Shown piece after piece: positions 1 to 8,049 of a stretch of 38,361 nucleotides of DNA (positions are counted from its first letter, which is position 1; every line of letters begins with the position of its first letter). A program made the position numbers and the translations under genes. The notes under the pieces were generated by a model. That model was not told where the DNA came from. It did no database searches and saw only the letters and a program-made list of their open reading frames with translations. This stretch comes from Mucilaginibacter sp. (GTDB lineage Bacteria > Bacteroidota > Bacteroidia > Sphingobacteriales > Sphingobacteriaceae), in assembly GCA_028288125.1 (NCBI GenBank), contig JAQBOH010000085.1, positions 1 to 38,361 of the forward strand, read 5' to 3'.

Positions 1-31
1 TACTTCTACAGCATTTGCTACGCGTTTGGGG

Positions 32-121
32 TGGTCAATTTCCCCCGGAATGCCCTGGTCAGTTTCGCCCGGAATGGGTGGTCAGCTTGCGCCGGAATGG
101 AGTGGTCACATTCATCAGAAT
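32..121. mobile_element. Terminal repeat end of an IS21-like insertion sequence (transposase genes outside the window)
   Basis: Four direct repeats of about 20 bp start at 32, 56, 79 and 103, a period of 23-24 bp. Their consensus is TGGTCAnnTTnnnCCGGAATG; the fourth copy is degenerate (ends CATCAGAAT). Several tandem subterminal repeats per end are typical of IS21-family (istA/istB) elements, and as I recall this GGTCA...CCGGAAT form is common in Bacteroidota members. No transposase is visible, so the body would lie to the left of position 1. The outer boundary is probably near 121-125, where the repeat pattern stops, but the flanking duplication cannot be seen. The family assignment is inferred from repeat architecture only. 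Confidence 0.65.
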
Positions 122-969
122 CTCCACGATGAAACGCTAATCTTGTCCGGATGGATATTGGCAAGGTCAAAGGTCATCGCCTGCGGCACCAGTTTGTCCG
201 GACGGTTATCGCTGGGCTTGAAGATCGCTGTAAACACCTCCTTCAGTTTTTGCGTAGCGATATCCGTGAAAAGCCCGGCCAGTGTAGCCATCGTCATGAT
301 GACATACAGGTTGACGGTAGTTCCCGGTGACGTAAAACTCGAACTGCCGCCGTTCATGGCAAAATAAAGAAATATAGCCAGGCCTGATGCCGTAAAAGGC
401 TTTGTACAATACCACAGGACCCAGCTTCGTTTGAACTGGCCGGACCCAATGAAAGTCGTTAGGGAAGATGAGATATGGACCATGTTCCCCAAAAAGCCGG
501 CGGCGGCAACTAGGATCAGTAGCAACGTACCCAGCTGGATGGTCGATCCTTCGTAACCGGTGACCCTGGCCCGCTGATTATGGTCTTCTTTTTCCTTTAC
601 TATTCCCGACGAATCCTTTTTCGATGAATCTTTTTTCAGGCTGTCTAGGCGCGTTAACGGGACAGATTTGGAACCACCGGCTCCAGGTGGTTTTGTCGAC
701 GCCGGTCCTCGCAAAGCTGCAGTCCCCTGTGAACAGTTGGTATCGATCAAATTTATTTTGAACAGTACGTTGCTGTATGTGTTTGATTTTCCACAGGGCA
801 TGCGGTCAGGCCAATAAGCAATGAGCGTTAACAGGGAAAGGCAGATAAAAGAGATCAGCAGGAAACCGATCCAGAATTTCTCTTTGCTTGTCGGGGGCGG
901 TTCCGTAATATTGTTTTGATTTGTTGCGGGATCGTCGTCCCCTGCAGGAGGTGTAACGTTGTCGGCCAT
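115..969 (-). CDS. Multi-pass membrane protein of unknown function, 3' end possibly cut by the IS element
   Basis: A 284-residue protein that I do not recognise. It has a Pro/Asp/Asn-rich cytoplasmic-looking N-terminus (1-30), a hydrophobic segment near 32-52, and a charged Ser/Lys-rich linker (about 95-135, including repeated KKDSS). Three further hydrophobic segments lie near 147-167, 190-210 and 222-242. There is no cleavable signal peptide. The last residues (SSWRF, then stop) lie at or inside the degenerate fourth repeat of the IS21-like end, so the C-terminus may be an artefact of insertion and the original protein may have been longer. The ATG at 967-969 has no clear ribosome-binding site. 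About 200 bp without a gene separates it from the next gene on the same strand. Confidence 0.6.
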   Translation of the reverse strand: MADNVTPPAGDDDPATNQNNITEPPPTSKEKFWIGFLLISFICLSLLTLIAYWPDRMPCGKSNTYSNVLFKINLIDTNCSQGTAALRGPASTKPPGAGGSKSVPLTRLDSLKKDSSKKDSSGIVKEKEDHNQRARVTGYEGSTIQLGTLLLILVAAAGFLGNMVHISSSLTTFIGSGQFKRSWVLWYCTKPFTASGLAIFLYFAMNGGSSSFTSPGTTVNLYVIMTMATLAGLFTDIATQKLKEVFTAIFKPSDNRPDKLVPQAMTFDLANIHPDKISVSSWRF

Positions 970-1172
970 TGTGATAGGTTTAAAGTACTTAAATGACTCA
1001 TAATTAAGCAGTATGGATGTTTAAATAAAGATAAATATTATTTATTGATTAAAATACCGTGAAAACACCCTTTCAATCGTTTAATTTTTAACGACGTTGT
1101 TCAACAAGGTCTGAATTCGATGAATTTATACTCTTTATTTGAGCAGGAGCAATGAATCGAATCATTAGGGGG

Positions 1173-1967
1173 CTAAACACACGCATTTGACCGGTTGCTC
1201 CATTCCAATTGCACATTATAGCCATCGACCGTCTTGAACTGCCATGCGCACAGGTCGCCGATCTCCATATTGTTGCCCTGGTCGTACCATCCGGAACCCG
1301 GGATAGCATCGGTGATAGCCTCGCACAATTCATGGCTGCTCGTCCCGGTCAGCGCGTCGAATACAGACTTGCCGCCGCGGCATCCGAAGCAATCCGGGTA
1401 AGGCATCACCGCATATAAAATATTATTCCCAATGTTGCCATGATAGCCGCAGAATGCCGTGCAGGATCCTTCTCCCTGCATGGTAACCGATACGCCGCTT
1501 TCCAGGTAAATAAAATAAAGCGTATTCGCGTCCGGCTGGGGGAAATCCGCATCGTTCGCCAGCCAGTCCTGCAGCTTCGCCTGGATATCCGCATCAGAAA
1601 CATTTTGGGCAGGTGATGCAGGGATCACCTTAGAGCCGGTACGCGTCCCGTTGCCAACCTTGTATCCGCCGGTGTCATATTCAGCCATCTGGGCCATTAG
1701 GGCGCCCTGCAGGATCGTGTCAAAAAAACCGTTGATCTGGTCCGGCAAGCCGGCTAACGCGCCGTTGGCAAAAGTCTGCCCCCAGAAAACAGTGAAAACT
1801 TTTACGCTGGAAAGCATCTGGCCGCCCTGGTAGGCCAGGCGGGCATTTGGGGGCGCGGCTAACGCCTTTGTTGGGTCGAATAGTTCTCCGCCCTCTTGGA
1901 TTCCGCCTGGAGGGCCGGGAAATAAAGGCACGATTTGTATTTGTCTGCTGGGGATTTTTCGTGACAT
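1173..1967 (-). CDS. Cysteine-rich putative metal-dependent hydrolase (HELCE motif), EXORDIUM-like in layout
   Basis: The reading frame is open back to 2156, but the residues before Met at 1965-1967 are Lys/Arg-rich, span a strong hairpin and look non-coding. I therefore start at 1967 (264 aa, MSRKIPS...). The middle contains VFTVFWG (about 57-63), a DTGGYKVGNGTRTGS stretch (98-112) and a SHELCEAITD motif (211-220), followed by GWYD and EIGDLCAW (236-242). A His-Glu pair before a Thr-Asp, then an E-x-x-D-L-C segment, resembles the SHEL...EIxDLC pattern of plant EXORDIUM/phosphate-induced proteins and bacterial relatives thought to bind zinc. Seven cysteines (169, 173, 193, 196, 215, 240, 263) suggest disulfides, yet no signal peptide is evident. 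The function is unproven. Confidence 0.6.
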   Translation of the reverse strand: MSRKIPSRQIQIVPLFPGPPGGIQEGGELFDPTKALAAPPNARLAYQGGQMLSSVKVFTVFWGQTFANGALAGLPDQINGFFDTILQGALMAQMAEYDTGGYKVGNGTRTGSKVIPASPAQNVSDADIQAKLQDWLANDADFPQPDANTLYFIYLESGVSVTMQGEGSCTAFCGYHGNIGNNILYAVMPYPDCFGCRGGKSVFDALTGTSSHELCEAITDAIPGSGWYDQGNNMEIGDLCAWQFKTVDGYNVQLEWSNRSNACV

Positions 1968-2035
1968 TTTTTTAGGGTTTAGATTTGATTTAGAAAAGGC
2001 TAATTGATTGTTCCGTATAAAATTAAATGTTGAGA

Positions 2036-2075
2036 CTAAATAAAAAAAGGGTGAAAACACCCTTTTTTTATTTAG
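2036..2075. terminator. Perfect 18-bp hairpin with A/T tracts, likely bidirectional terminator or leader hairpin
   Basis: The arms 2036-2053 and 2058-2075 are perfectly complementary: CTAAATA7GGGTG, loop AAAA, then the mirror. On either strand a GGGTG/CACCC core is followed by seven T. It lies about 70 bp upstream of the 264-aa gene (minus) and upstream of the broken HTH gene (plus). It can stop transcription from both sides, or act as a leader hairpin for the 264-aa gene. The 15-mer GTGAAAACACCCTTT within it recurs at 1059-1073, without a hairpin, just downstream of that gene. Confidence 0.7.
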
Positions 2076-2157
2076 CCCTTTCCTTCGCCCGGCAGACCAT
2101 CTAAAGGGGAGTAACTCGTGCCCCTCCCGCCCGCCGGCTTTTTTACGATATAACATA

Positions 2158-2378
2158 ATGACAAAGCTCGGCCTGTTTTTAACAAGGAGATCGGTGAATA
2201 AAGCAGAATATCCCGGCGAACTGGAATTAGTAAGACACGAATTACCCAGTTATCAAATAACTCCAGAACAAAGTTAACCGTTGAAGAACTTTATAAAATT
2301 GCATTGTCTATCAGTATTAAGCCCTGTGATTTATTAATGGAAGTTTGCGGGGATATAACGCTGCCTGAACAATCGTAG
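2158..2378 (+). pseudogene. Decayed small HTH (XRE-like) regulator gene, copy 1
   Basis: ATG at 2158 opens a reading frame beginning MTKLGLFLTRRSVNKAE. The frame is then lost. The DNA realigns, in other frames, to the paralogous copy at 14990-15240, and the last part reads ...YKIALSISIKPCDLLMEVCGDITLPEQS before the stop at 2376-2378. By eye the two copies share about 75-80% of bases over their length. At least one frameshift in the middle removes the recognition helix region, so this copy is non-functional. The intact parent was probably a protein of about 70 residues of the small cytoplasmic XRE type. It lies directly upstream of an intact but different HTH gene. Confidence 0.65.
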
Positions 2379-2450
2379 TAATTTAAATTATAGTTCCCCC
2401 GGTAGATACTTTGCTTTAAATAACATAAACAATTAACTGAAGGCGTCAAT

Positions 2451-2723
2451 TTGAGAAAGTTACATCCAGGTATCACTGCTAAAAAGGTGGAAAAGCAATA
2501 CGGAAATCAATCTTTTATTGATAATATCAATAAAAGAATTGCAGAAATTCGTGAGCAAAAAAGAATTGTCCAGGAAGACATTGTTGATCGCACAGAGTTC
2601 ACTCAAAAACAAGTATGGAATATTTTGAGTGGTATAAATAACACTTCTGTTTCATCTATAGAAGCCGTAAGTAATGCTCTTGAAATTCACCGAGGGAATT
2701 ATTTGAATTTGACTTTGAAATAA
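2451..2723 (+). CDS. Small XRE-family HTH transcriptional regulator
   Basis: A 90-residue protein starting with TTG at 2451 (an AGGCG-type Shine-Dalgarno lies 6 nt upstream; no in-frame ATG is nearby). After about 25 charged residues, a helix-turn-helix of XRE type covers about 28-85: INKRIAEIREQKRIVQEDIV, then FTQKQVWNILSGINNTS and SSIEAVSNALEI. It is probably a DNA-binding repressor without an effector domain. It is transcribed toward the end of the RHS unit (convergent, 40 bp apart) and has no partner gene on its own strand. Its target is unknown. The AT-rich composition resembles that of the adjacent membrane-protein gene rather than the GC-richer PUL. Confidence 0.75.
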   Translation: MRKLHPGITAKKVEKQYGNQSFIDNINKRIAEIREQKRIVQEDIVDRTEFTQKQVWNILSGINNTSVSSIEAVSNALEIHRGNYLNLTLK

Positions 2724-2763
2724 TTAAACAACCTCCGACCCATAAGCAAAGGAAAGGTAAAAA

Positions 2764-2921
2764 CTAAATTCTGGCGTTGCCTTCGGCCCAGGCTTGAGCA
2801 GGTAAATAACGTATTATAAGAGGGTCATAGAACTTCGCTTTATAGATCGTATCTTGTTTTATTGTTTGCCTCCGGCTGTAAAAGCCAGGATTAGTAATGT
2901 TAGCAGGATTAAGTTTTTCAT
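2764..2921 (-). pseudogene. Small lipoprotein-like gene broken by a frameshift
   Basis: ATG at 2919-2921 lies 6 nt after the stop of the 174-aa gene and encodes MKNLILLTLLILAFTAGGKQ followed by a stop: a signal-peptide-like hydrophobic start. One frame over, an uninterrupted stretch continues (QTIKQDTIYKAKFYDP, then LIIRYLPAQAWAEGNARI) to TAG at 2764-2766. The simplest reading is a single-base indel near the lipobox position (about 2870-2865) in a gene of about 52 codons. It would be the fifth gene of the RHS operon. A second possibility is that only the 20-residue peptide is made. I do not recognise the family. Confidence 0.45.
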
Positions 2922-2927
2922 AAGCCG

Positions 2928-3452
2928 TTATTTTTTTATTTCACTTAATAACTTTCCATTCTTATAGGTATCAATTCGCAATGTATCTTTCTTTTTGCCT
3001 AAATAAACCCAAACTCCGTCTGGCTTAAAATGAGAAGAATCGCAATCATTGCAATTTGGCTCATCTGCTTTCCAATATTTTATTACATTCACCCCCCCTG
3101 TATTATAAATCCATTCTTCAGATTTAATTGTATGACCATCTTGTGTTGAAAATCCGGTAGATACACGATATGTCGATGGTGCTGCTATTGCTTTGAACCA
3201 CATAAAAGGAAAGGGTGTACAAAAAAACAATGCAATAATAGTTGATACTTTATAAGCTTTTGATAACCAAATGGCTTTGTTTCTAAAGCCCATTATGCCT
3301 ACAACTATTAATGTAATAATCCAGAAGCACGGATATATAAATATGTAAACCATAGACGTAGCATTTGGCATAGTTAAAATATGCAGCCAAAACAAGAAAT
3401 TGATTACATTGTAAATAATGGCAACTACTGTTGCAGTAATATTAAGCTTCAT
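2928..3452 (-). CDS. Membrane protein of unknown function; candidate immunity protein of the RHS lipase-like tip
   Basis: A 174-residue protein with three hydrophobic segments (about 7-28, 33-56 and 66-90), then a soluble C-terminal part of about 80 residues rich in aromatic and charged residues with a C-x-x-C pair (CNDC, near 135-138). It starts only 5 nt after the stop of the 1528-aa RHS gene, so the two are translationally linked. Genes placed directly after an RHS or polymorphic toxin tip usually encode the cognate immunity protein, and lipase effectors acting in the periplasm typically have membrane-bound or periplasmic immunity partners. That role is inference from position; no known immunity family is recognised. 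The composition is AT-rich compared with the RHS core. Confidence 0.6.
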   Translation of the reverse strand: MKLNITATVVAIIYNVINFLFWLHILTMPNATSMVYIFIYPCFWIITLIVVGIMGFRNKAIWLSKAYKVSTIIALFFCTPFPFMWFKAIAAPSTYRVSTGFSTQDGHTIKSEEWIYNTGGVNVIKYWKADEPNCNDCDSSHFKPDGVWVYLGKKKDTLRIDTYKNGKLLSEIKK

Positions 3453-3457
3453 TTTAT

Positions 3458-6400
3458 TTATGGTTGTTTAACAAATTGACCGTTGATGTATTTGTAATTT
3501 CCTGGCTCAAGCTTATTAACGGCACTCATGAAATCTGTTATTGAATGGCCTCCATCAGAATTAACATTGCTGTCGCCTCCGGCTTGTCCTTTTTCTTTAG
3601 CATGACCACTTGTAAGTCCTACGACTAAATCGCCATTATTATCATATTGATATAAAGGAACTCCAGGTATCGCAGATAATTGATTTTGTTGATAAGCACC
3701 AAAATCATATTCTGTAATACTTAGCCCCCTACACTCTTGAGGATGCGATTTGGCATATTCGACGATTGCCTTTATAAGCCCCTTAGCATAAGCAGCCCCC
3801 ATACTATGAGCAATTATCTTAATACTTTCTGTAATTACACCATTCGTTCTGGCAAGACTATTGATTATAGCACCAGCGTCAATTTCACCCTGATCATGTC
3901 CCGCATCCATCCGATCATTTAAGAAAAGATTATCATTCATAAATAAGCGGCCTACTGCGGTACTCGCAAAAGTATTACTCCAGCCGCCCAAAGCCCCATC
4001 ATAGTATTTTACATGATCATCATTAAAATGATTTTCGACGGCAACATCAAACCGATCAACTAATCTTGTATGTGGACTACCATTCCTATGGGTTACACTA
4101 TTATATGTACTTGTATATGACCTGCCCCAGTATTGCGTACTTGCGCCATTACCCGCATTTTGACCTGCAACAAAGATTACTAAATGTCCGTCAGGATCAA
4201 TCGCGTTAACCGGGGTATTCGCCGCATAAGCATAAGGTGTAATTGAAAAATACAATTCTGCCTTTGGATCAATATGCCCCCATCTTCCAATTACTGGATC
4301 GTAAAAGCGCGCGCCATAATCGTACTGCTGCGTTTCCTCCTGAAACTCTTTTTTGTTGTAAAGATATTCATTTTTTGCGCCGGTCAAGGTACGACTAATC
4401 TCCATTCCGAAAGGCAGGTAATCATCGGCTTGTTTAGGCATACTTGCGCCCGTGCTGCTGTCAAAAGTTACCCTGGTATTGCCTAAATGGTCAGTTAGAC
4501 TATATTCGTAGTTTACTGTTCCGGTAAGGTTTAATACCCTGCCTTCTTCGGTTTGTATAAAGTCTGCCGCCCCGTTCCTGTATTGTATGCCGCTGATGTA
4601 ATCCGTAGTCGTGCTGCCATTATTCTTTTGCAGTTTCTCACCGTCTGCTGTATAGGTGTAATTCATATTGAACCCGCTTGCGCTAACATTCCGGGGCAGA
4701 TTCAATATGTTGTAAAGAATATCTTTTCCCGTACGGCCATCATGGTCTACGTTGCCATTCGGATCATACTGATAGCTGCCTGTCAACCCGGTAACGGATG
4801 CCAATTGATTGCCGTTATAATTATAATTATAATTATAACTGGCATTTATCCCGGCCGAGGGATGAACACGGCTCAGCGCCAAAATGTTACCCAAATAATC
4901 ATAACTGATATTATGCTCCGCATAACTATCATTAGATGCTCCATCCGTAAGCCGGTTTAACGGATCGTAGCTATAGGTAAAGTTCTTAGTCCCATTGCCG
5001 GGCGTTTCCCAGTATTGGCTGCTTATATTGCCATTGAAAGGCCCCGTAGTACTATTTATGTTGTAATTCAGCTGCATGGCAAACAGCGGCGCGTTGCTTT
5101 GCGTAAGCCATCCCCGCTCATTGTAGCTATAATCGATGCTTTGTAAGAAACTTGCCCCATCATTTGCGCTATGCAGGCGCTTGGTTTTCAACTGGCCTAT
5201 CTCATTATACACAAACTGGTTTTGCATAATACTTGCCGCCCCGTTGACCGCAGTATAAGTGCGGTATTTTCGGCCAGTATGGTCGTAATAGTAGGCATTG
5301 TCCATTCTTAATGACCAATTGGCCGTATTGTTTACTGTATAGTGAAAACGGTAACTATTGGAAGGCTGGTTATCAAAATAATAATTAACCTGGTTGAGGT
5401 CGTAATTATTGGTACTATAAATGCCGCCCAAGTAATGCTGTTTGTAGGTCGCCGTTACCCTTCCTTTATCATCATAATTATTTACTGTCCACAACATTGG
5501 CCCATAAGTGCCATTTGCGTTAAGTATAGTAACCTTTGTCGCGGTTACCAGCCCGGTCGGCTGCGGGATACCCGAAACACCATAGGGATTGCCCGGGAAG
5601 TTGTAATCATCATAGTAGTTTACGGTTAACGGCTGACTGAGCTGAGGATAACTGCTGAGGATATACCCGGTAGGATTCTGAGCTACATTATTGGAGAAGT
5701 CCCTTGTGTCCCACTGGGCGCCGCTATAAATACTATTTTGCAGCGTTGCCTGTGGAATTGTTGTACCTGCGTTCCACAATCCCGTTACAATTACACGGCC
5801 CTGTCCGTCATATTTGGTGACCGTCCATTGATTATTGCCGCTTTGTACGGCATCCTGGCTGAGCACCAATTCATCCAGTAAATTATAGACCAGCATTTGC
5901 GCTCCCTTTCCCGGTATGTTTTTTTGTATCAGCCTATTACGTCCGTCATAATGATATCCGTAAATGAAGTTCAGAAACACGGGGTCAGTTTCAACAAAGC
6001 TCGTTGGATAAGTTGTTCCCGCCGGAATGGGCGGTATCACATACGCCAGGTTGTTGCTATCGTCATATACATAATAGGTGGCAAGGTAGAGGCTGCCATT
6101 ATATACCATTTTGCACACTACCTTTCCCTGCATATCATTAAACGTCAGGACATTATTACCATTCTCATCTGTAACGGTTGTTTTATATAAGGTGTTTTGC
6201 GCATAATAGTTATTTCCAGTTGCCGCACCGTTGCCATTGCTGTTCACACTCCATAACAGTACCTCATTCGTTGCATTTCCGCCATAGGCCGTTTGTACAG
6301 TGTGGCCGCTGCCCGGCTGCCACACCTGACCTGGTGCGCCCTGTTCTACGGGGCGGTTCAAAGGTGATTGCTCAAAGACACTACTTGCAAAAGGATAAGG

Positions 6401-8044
6401 GGTTTTAACAACATTGGGATCCCAGGATATCGTAGTATTTTGGCTATAATAATTTGTCTGTTGAGTAATGGCATCTGCTTTATAGCTACCATTGTCAGAC
6501 ACATTCGGATTATTGGCATAAGGCAGGTATTTCGTTATCTCACGGCCGTATTGGTCATATGCGATAGCCTGAACCACATCCTTACGCGTGGTTGACCCTT
6601 GCCATTGGACGGTTTGGACAGGCCTGCCCAAGCCGTCAAAATAGGCTACCGTTTGATTCACCTGGTCAACGGCAGCCCCGGCAAATTGTGTAATGTCGGC
6701 GATCGGTGTCCGCGGCGTATAGGTGATCAAGTAGTTCCGATCCTGTGATGCATTGATGCTACTGCCGGTAATGACGCTAATATTTACAGTGGATGTCGTG
6801 GTTCCGCTGGTATTGCTTGCCGTAATGGTATAAGTGGCGGGTGCGGATGCCGTATTAGGGGTACCATTGATTATGCCGGTTATTGGGTCGAAAACCAATC
6901 CGGGCGGCAATGACGGGCTGATACTTAATTGCCCCAAAGTTATTTTACGAATGGCGTTATTGACGATATCGGATACATACAGGTTACCGGATATATCCAT
7001 CACGATGCCAAAAGGCCCGTTAAAAGTGGCAGATAAGCCGCTCCCGTTTGCCGCGCCAGCTGACCCGCTGCCTGCAACAGTCGTTACATTGCCAACGGCG
7101 TCTATCTCCCTGATCTTGTTGCCCAGGTAATCGGTGATATACTTTATGCCGTTATCAAGCACCAGGTCACTCGGGCGGTAAAAGTTACCCGTGCTGCCGT
7201 AACCATCGCTTGAATTTTCTGAATAAGCATTACCTGCAATAGTGGTTACCACTCCTGAAGGTGTGATTTTCCTGATCAGGTCACTGCTGCGGTCGGTCAC
7301 ATATACGTTCCCCGAAGCATCTGCCCGTAACCCGCTCGGATAGTTAAAATATGCCGCCGCCCCTGTACCGTCAGTGGTGCCCTGGGAGCCATTGCCGGCT
7401 AAAGTGGTTACGATGCCCGATGATGTGATCTTCCTGATTTTTTGCCCCGTGTAATCGGCTACATAGATATTGCCCGATCCGTCCATTGCCATGCCTAAAG
7501 GTCCGTTAAAACTTGCTGAAATTCCGTTCCCGTCTGCGCCCCCTGCATAACCGCTGCCGGCAAACGTTGTTACCTGCTGGGTGGATATGTTAATGGCCCT
7601 GATACGGTTATTGCTATAATCGGCTACATATAGGATTCCGGCATTGTTATCGATGGCCACACCTGCCGGGTAGTAAAAACTTGCTGCGGTACCTGTGCCG
7701 TCGGCTGATCCCTGTGAACCGCTGCCTGCGAAAACGCTGACGACACCGGACGGCGTTATTTTTTTTATACGATTGTTGAACTGATCTGCCAGATAAATAT
7801 TATTACTGCCATCTACAGCCATATCAGCCGGATGATTAAAACCCGATGCAAATAAGGAAACCTGCGCCGTCACCGCGCCACCTGTGTTGGAAGGCACGAC
7901 CGGGGTTATGACTGTCCCTGCTGCAAACGTATACGGGCCTCCATAATGAAGATTTGGCGCCTGTGAAAAAGATTTTCCGGCGAACAGCAATATCACTGAA
8001 AGCGCCATAAACCTGTTGCGATAGCTGATATCGTTCTTGTTCAT
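3458..8044 (-). CDS. NHL-repeat/RHS protein with lipase-like C-terminal tip (candidate polymorphic toxin)
   Basis: A 1528-residue protein. A signal peptide (1-28, cleavage after SFSQA) is followed by five to six NHL repeats (about 55-385, recurring NIYVADxxxxxIRKI and TTxAGxG), predicted to fold as a beta-propeller. A putative Ig-like segment (about 388-428, GIINGTPNTASAPATYTITA) and a DUF6443-like entry domain (about 432-500, FDGLGRPVQTVQW) come next. YD/RHS repeats lead to the canonical core end: LTDHLGNTRVTF, DDYLPFGMEI, YDYGARFYDPVIGRWGHIDP, then IDPDGH at about 1282-1287. The variable tip (1288-1528) contains IIAHSMGAAYAKG: a nucleophile elbow with Ser1414, a candidate Asp1447 or Asp1468 and His1500 (GGHSITDF). 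This fits a serine lipase/esterase fold. The RHS shell normally encapsulates such a tip. It is followed 5 nt later by a membrane-protein gene in the immunity position. Confidence 0.85.
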   Translation of the reverse strand: MNKNDISYRNRFMALSVILLFAGKSFSQAPNLHYGGPYTFAAGTVITPVVPSNTGGAVTAQVSLFASGFNHPADMAVDGSNNIYLADQFNNRIKKITPSGVVSVFAGSGSQGSADGTGTAASFYYPAGVAIDNNAGILYVADYSNNRIRAINISTQQVTTFAGSGYAGGADGNGISASFNGPLGMAMDGSGNIYVADYTGQKIRKITSSGIVTTLAGNGSQGTTDGTGAAAYFNYPSGLRADASGNVYVTDRSSDLIRKITPSGVVTTIAGNAYSENSSDGYGSTGNFYRPSDLVLDNGIKYITDYLGNKIREIDAVGNVTTVAGSGSAGAANGSGLSATFNGPFGIVMDISGNLYVSDIVNNAIRKITLGQLSISPSLPPGLVFDPITGIINGTPNTASAPATYTITASNTSGTTTSTVNISVITGSSINASQDRNYLITYTPRTPIADITQFAGAAVDQVNQTVAYFDGLGRPVQTVQWQGSTTRKDVVQAIAYDQYGREITKYLPYANNPNVSDNGSYKADAITQQTNYYSQNTTISWDPNVVKTPYPFASSVFEQSPLNRPVEQGAPGQVWQPGSGHTVQTAYGGNATNEVLLWSVNSNGNGAATGNNYYAQNTLYKTTVTDENGNNVLTFNDMQGKVVCKMVYNGSLYLATYYVYDDSNNLAYVIPPIPAGTTYPTSFVETDPVFLNFIYGYHYDGRNRLIQKNIPGKGAQMLVYNLLDELVLSQDAVQSGNNQWTVTKYDGQGRVIVTGLWNAGTTIPQATLQNSIYSGAQWDTRDFSNNVAQNPTGYILSSYPQLSQPLTVNYYDDYNFPGNPYGVSGIPQPTGLVTATKVTILNANGTYGPMLWTVNNYDDKGRVTATYKQHYLGGIYSTNNYDLNQVNYYFDNQPSNSYRFHYTVNNTANWSLRMDNAYYYDHTGRKYRTYTAVNGAASIMQNQFVYNEIGQLKTKRLHSANDGASFLQSIDYSYNERGWLTQSNAPLFAMQLNYNINSTTGPFNGNISSQYWETPGNGTKNFTYSYDPLNRLTDGASNDSYAEHNISYDYLGNILALSRVHPSAGINASYNYNYNYNGNQLASVTGLTGSYQYDPNGNVDHDGRTGKDILYNILNLPRNVSASGFNMNYTYTADGEKLQKNNGSTTTDYISGIQYRNGAADFIQTEEGRVLNLTGTVNYEYSLTDHLGNTRVTFDSSTGASMPKQADDYLPFGMEISRTLTGAKNEYLYNKKEFQEETQQYDYGARFYDPVIGRWGHIDPKAELYFSITPYAYAANTPVNAIDPDGHLVIFVAGQNAGNGASTQYWGRSYTSTYNSVTHRNGSPHTRLVDRFDVAVENHFNDDHVKYYDGALGGWSNTFASTAVGRLFMNDNLFLNDRMDAGHDQGEIDAGAIINSLARTNGVITESIKIIAHSMGAAYAKGLIKAIVEYAKSHPQECRGLSITEYDFGAYQQNQLSAIPGVPLYQYDNNGDLVVGLTSGHAKEKGQAGGDSNVNSDGGHSITDFMSAVNKLEPGNYKYINGQFVKQP

Positions 8045-8049
8045 AAAGA

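Noticed and set aside
1968-2156. N-terminal extension of the 264-aa protein by 63 residues
   Set aside because: It crosses a perfect 18-bp hairpin and the residues are Lys/Arg-rich and unlike a signal or domain; the ATG at 1967 fits better.
4553-6595. Plus-strand open frames of 75-135 codons opposite the large RHS gene
   Set aside because: They mirror repetitive RHS coding sequence, contain low-complexity Ile runs and have no start signals.
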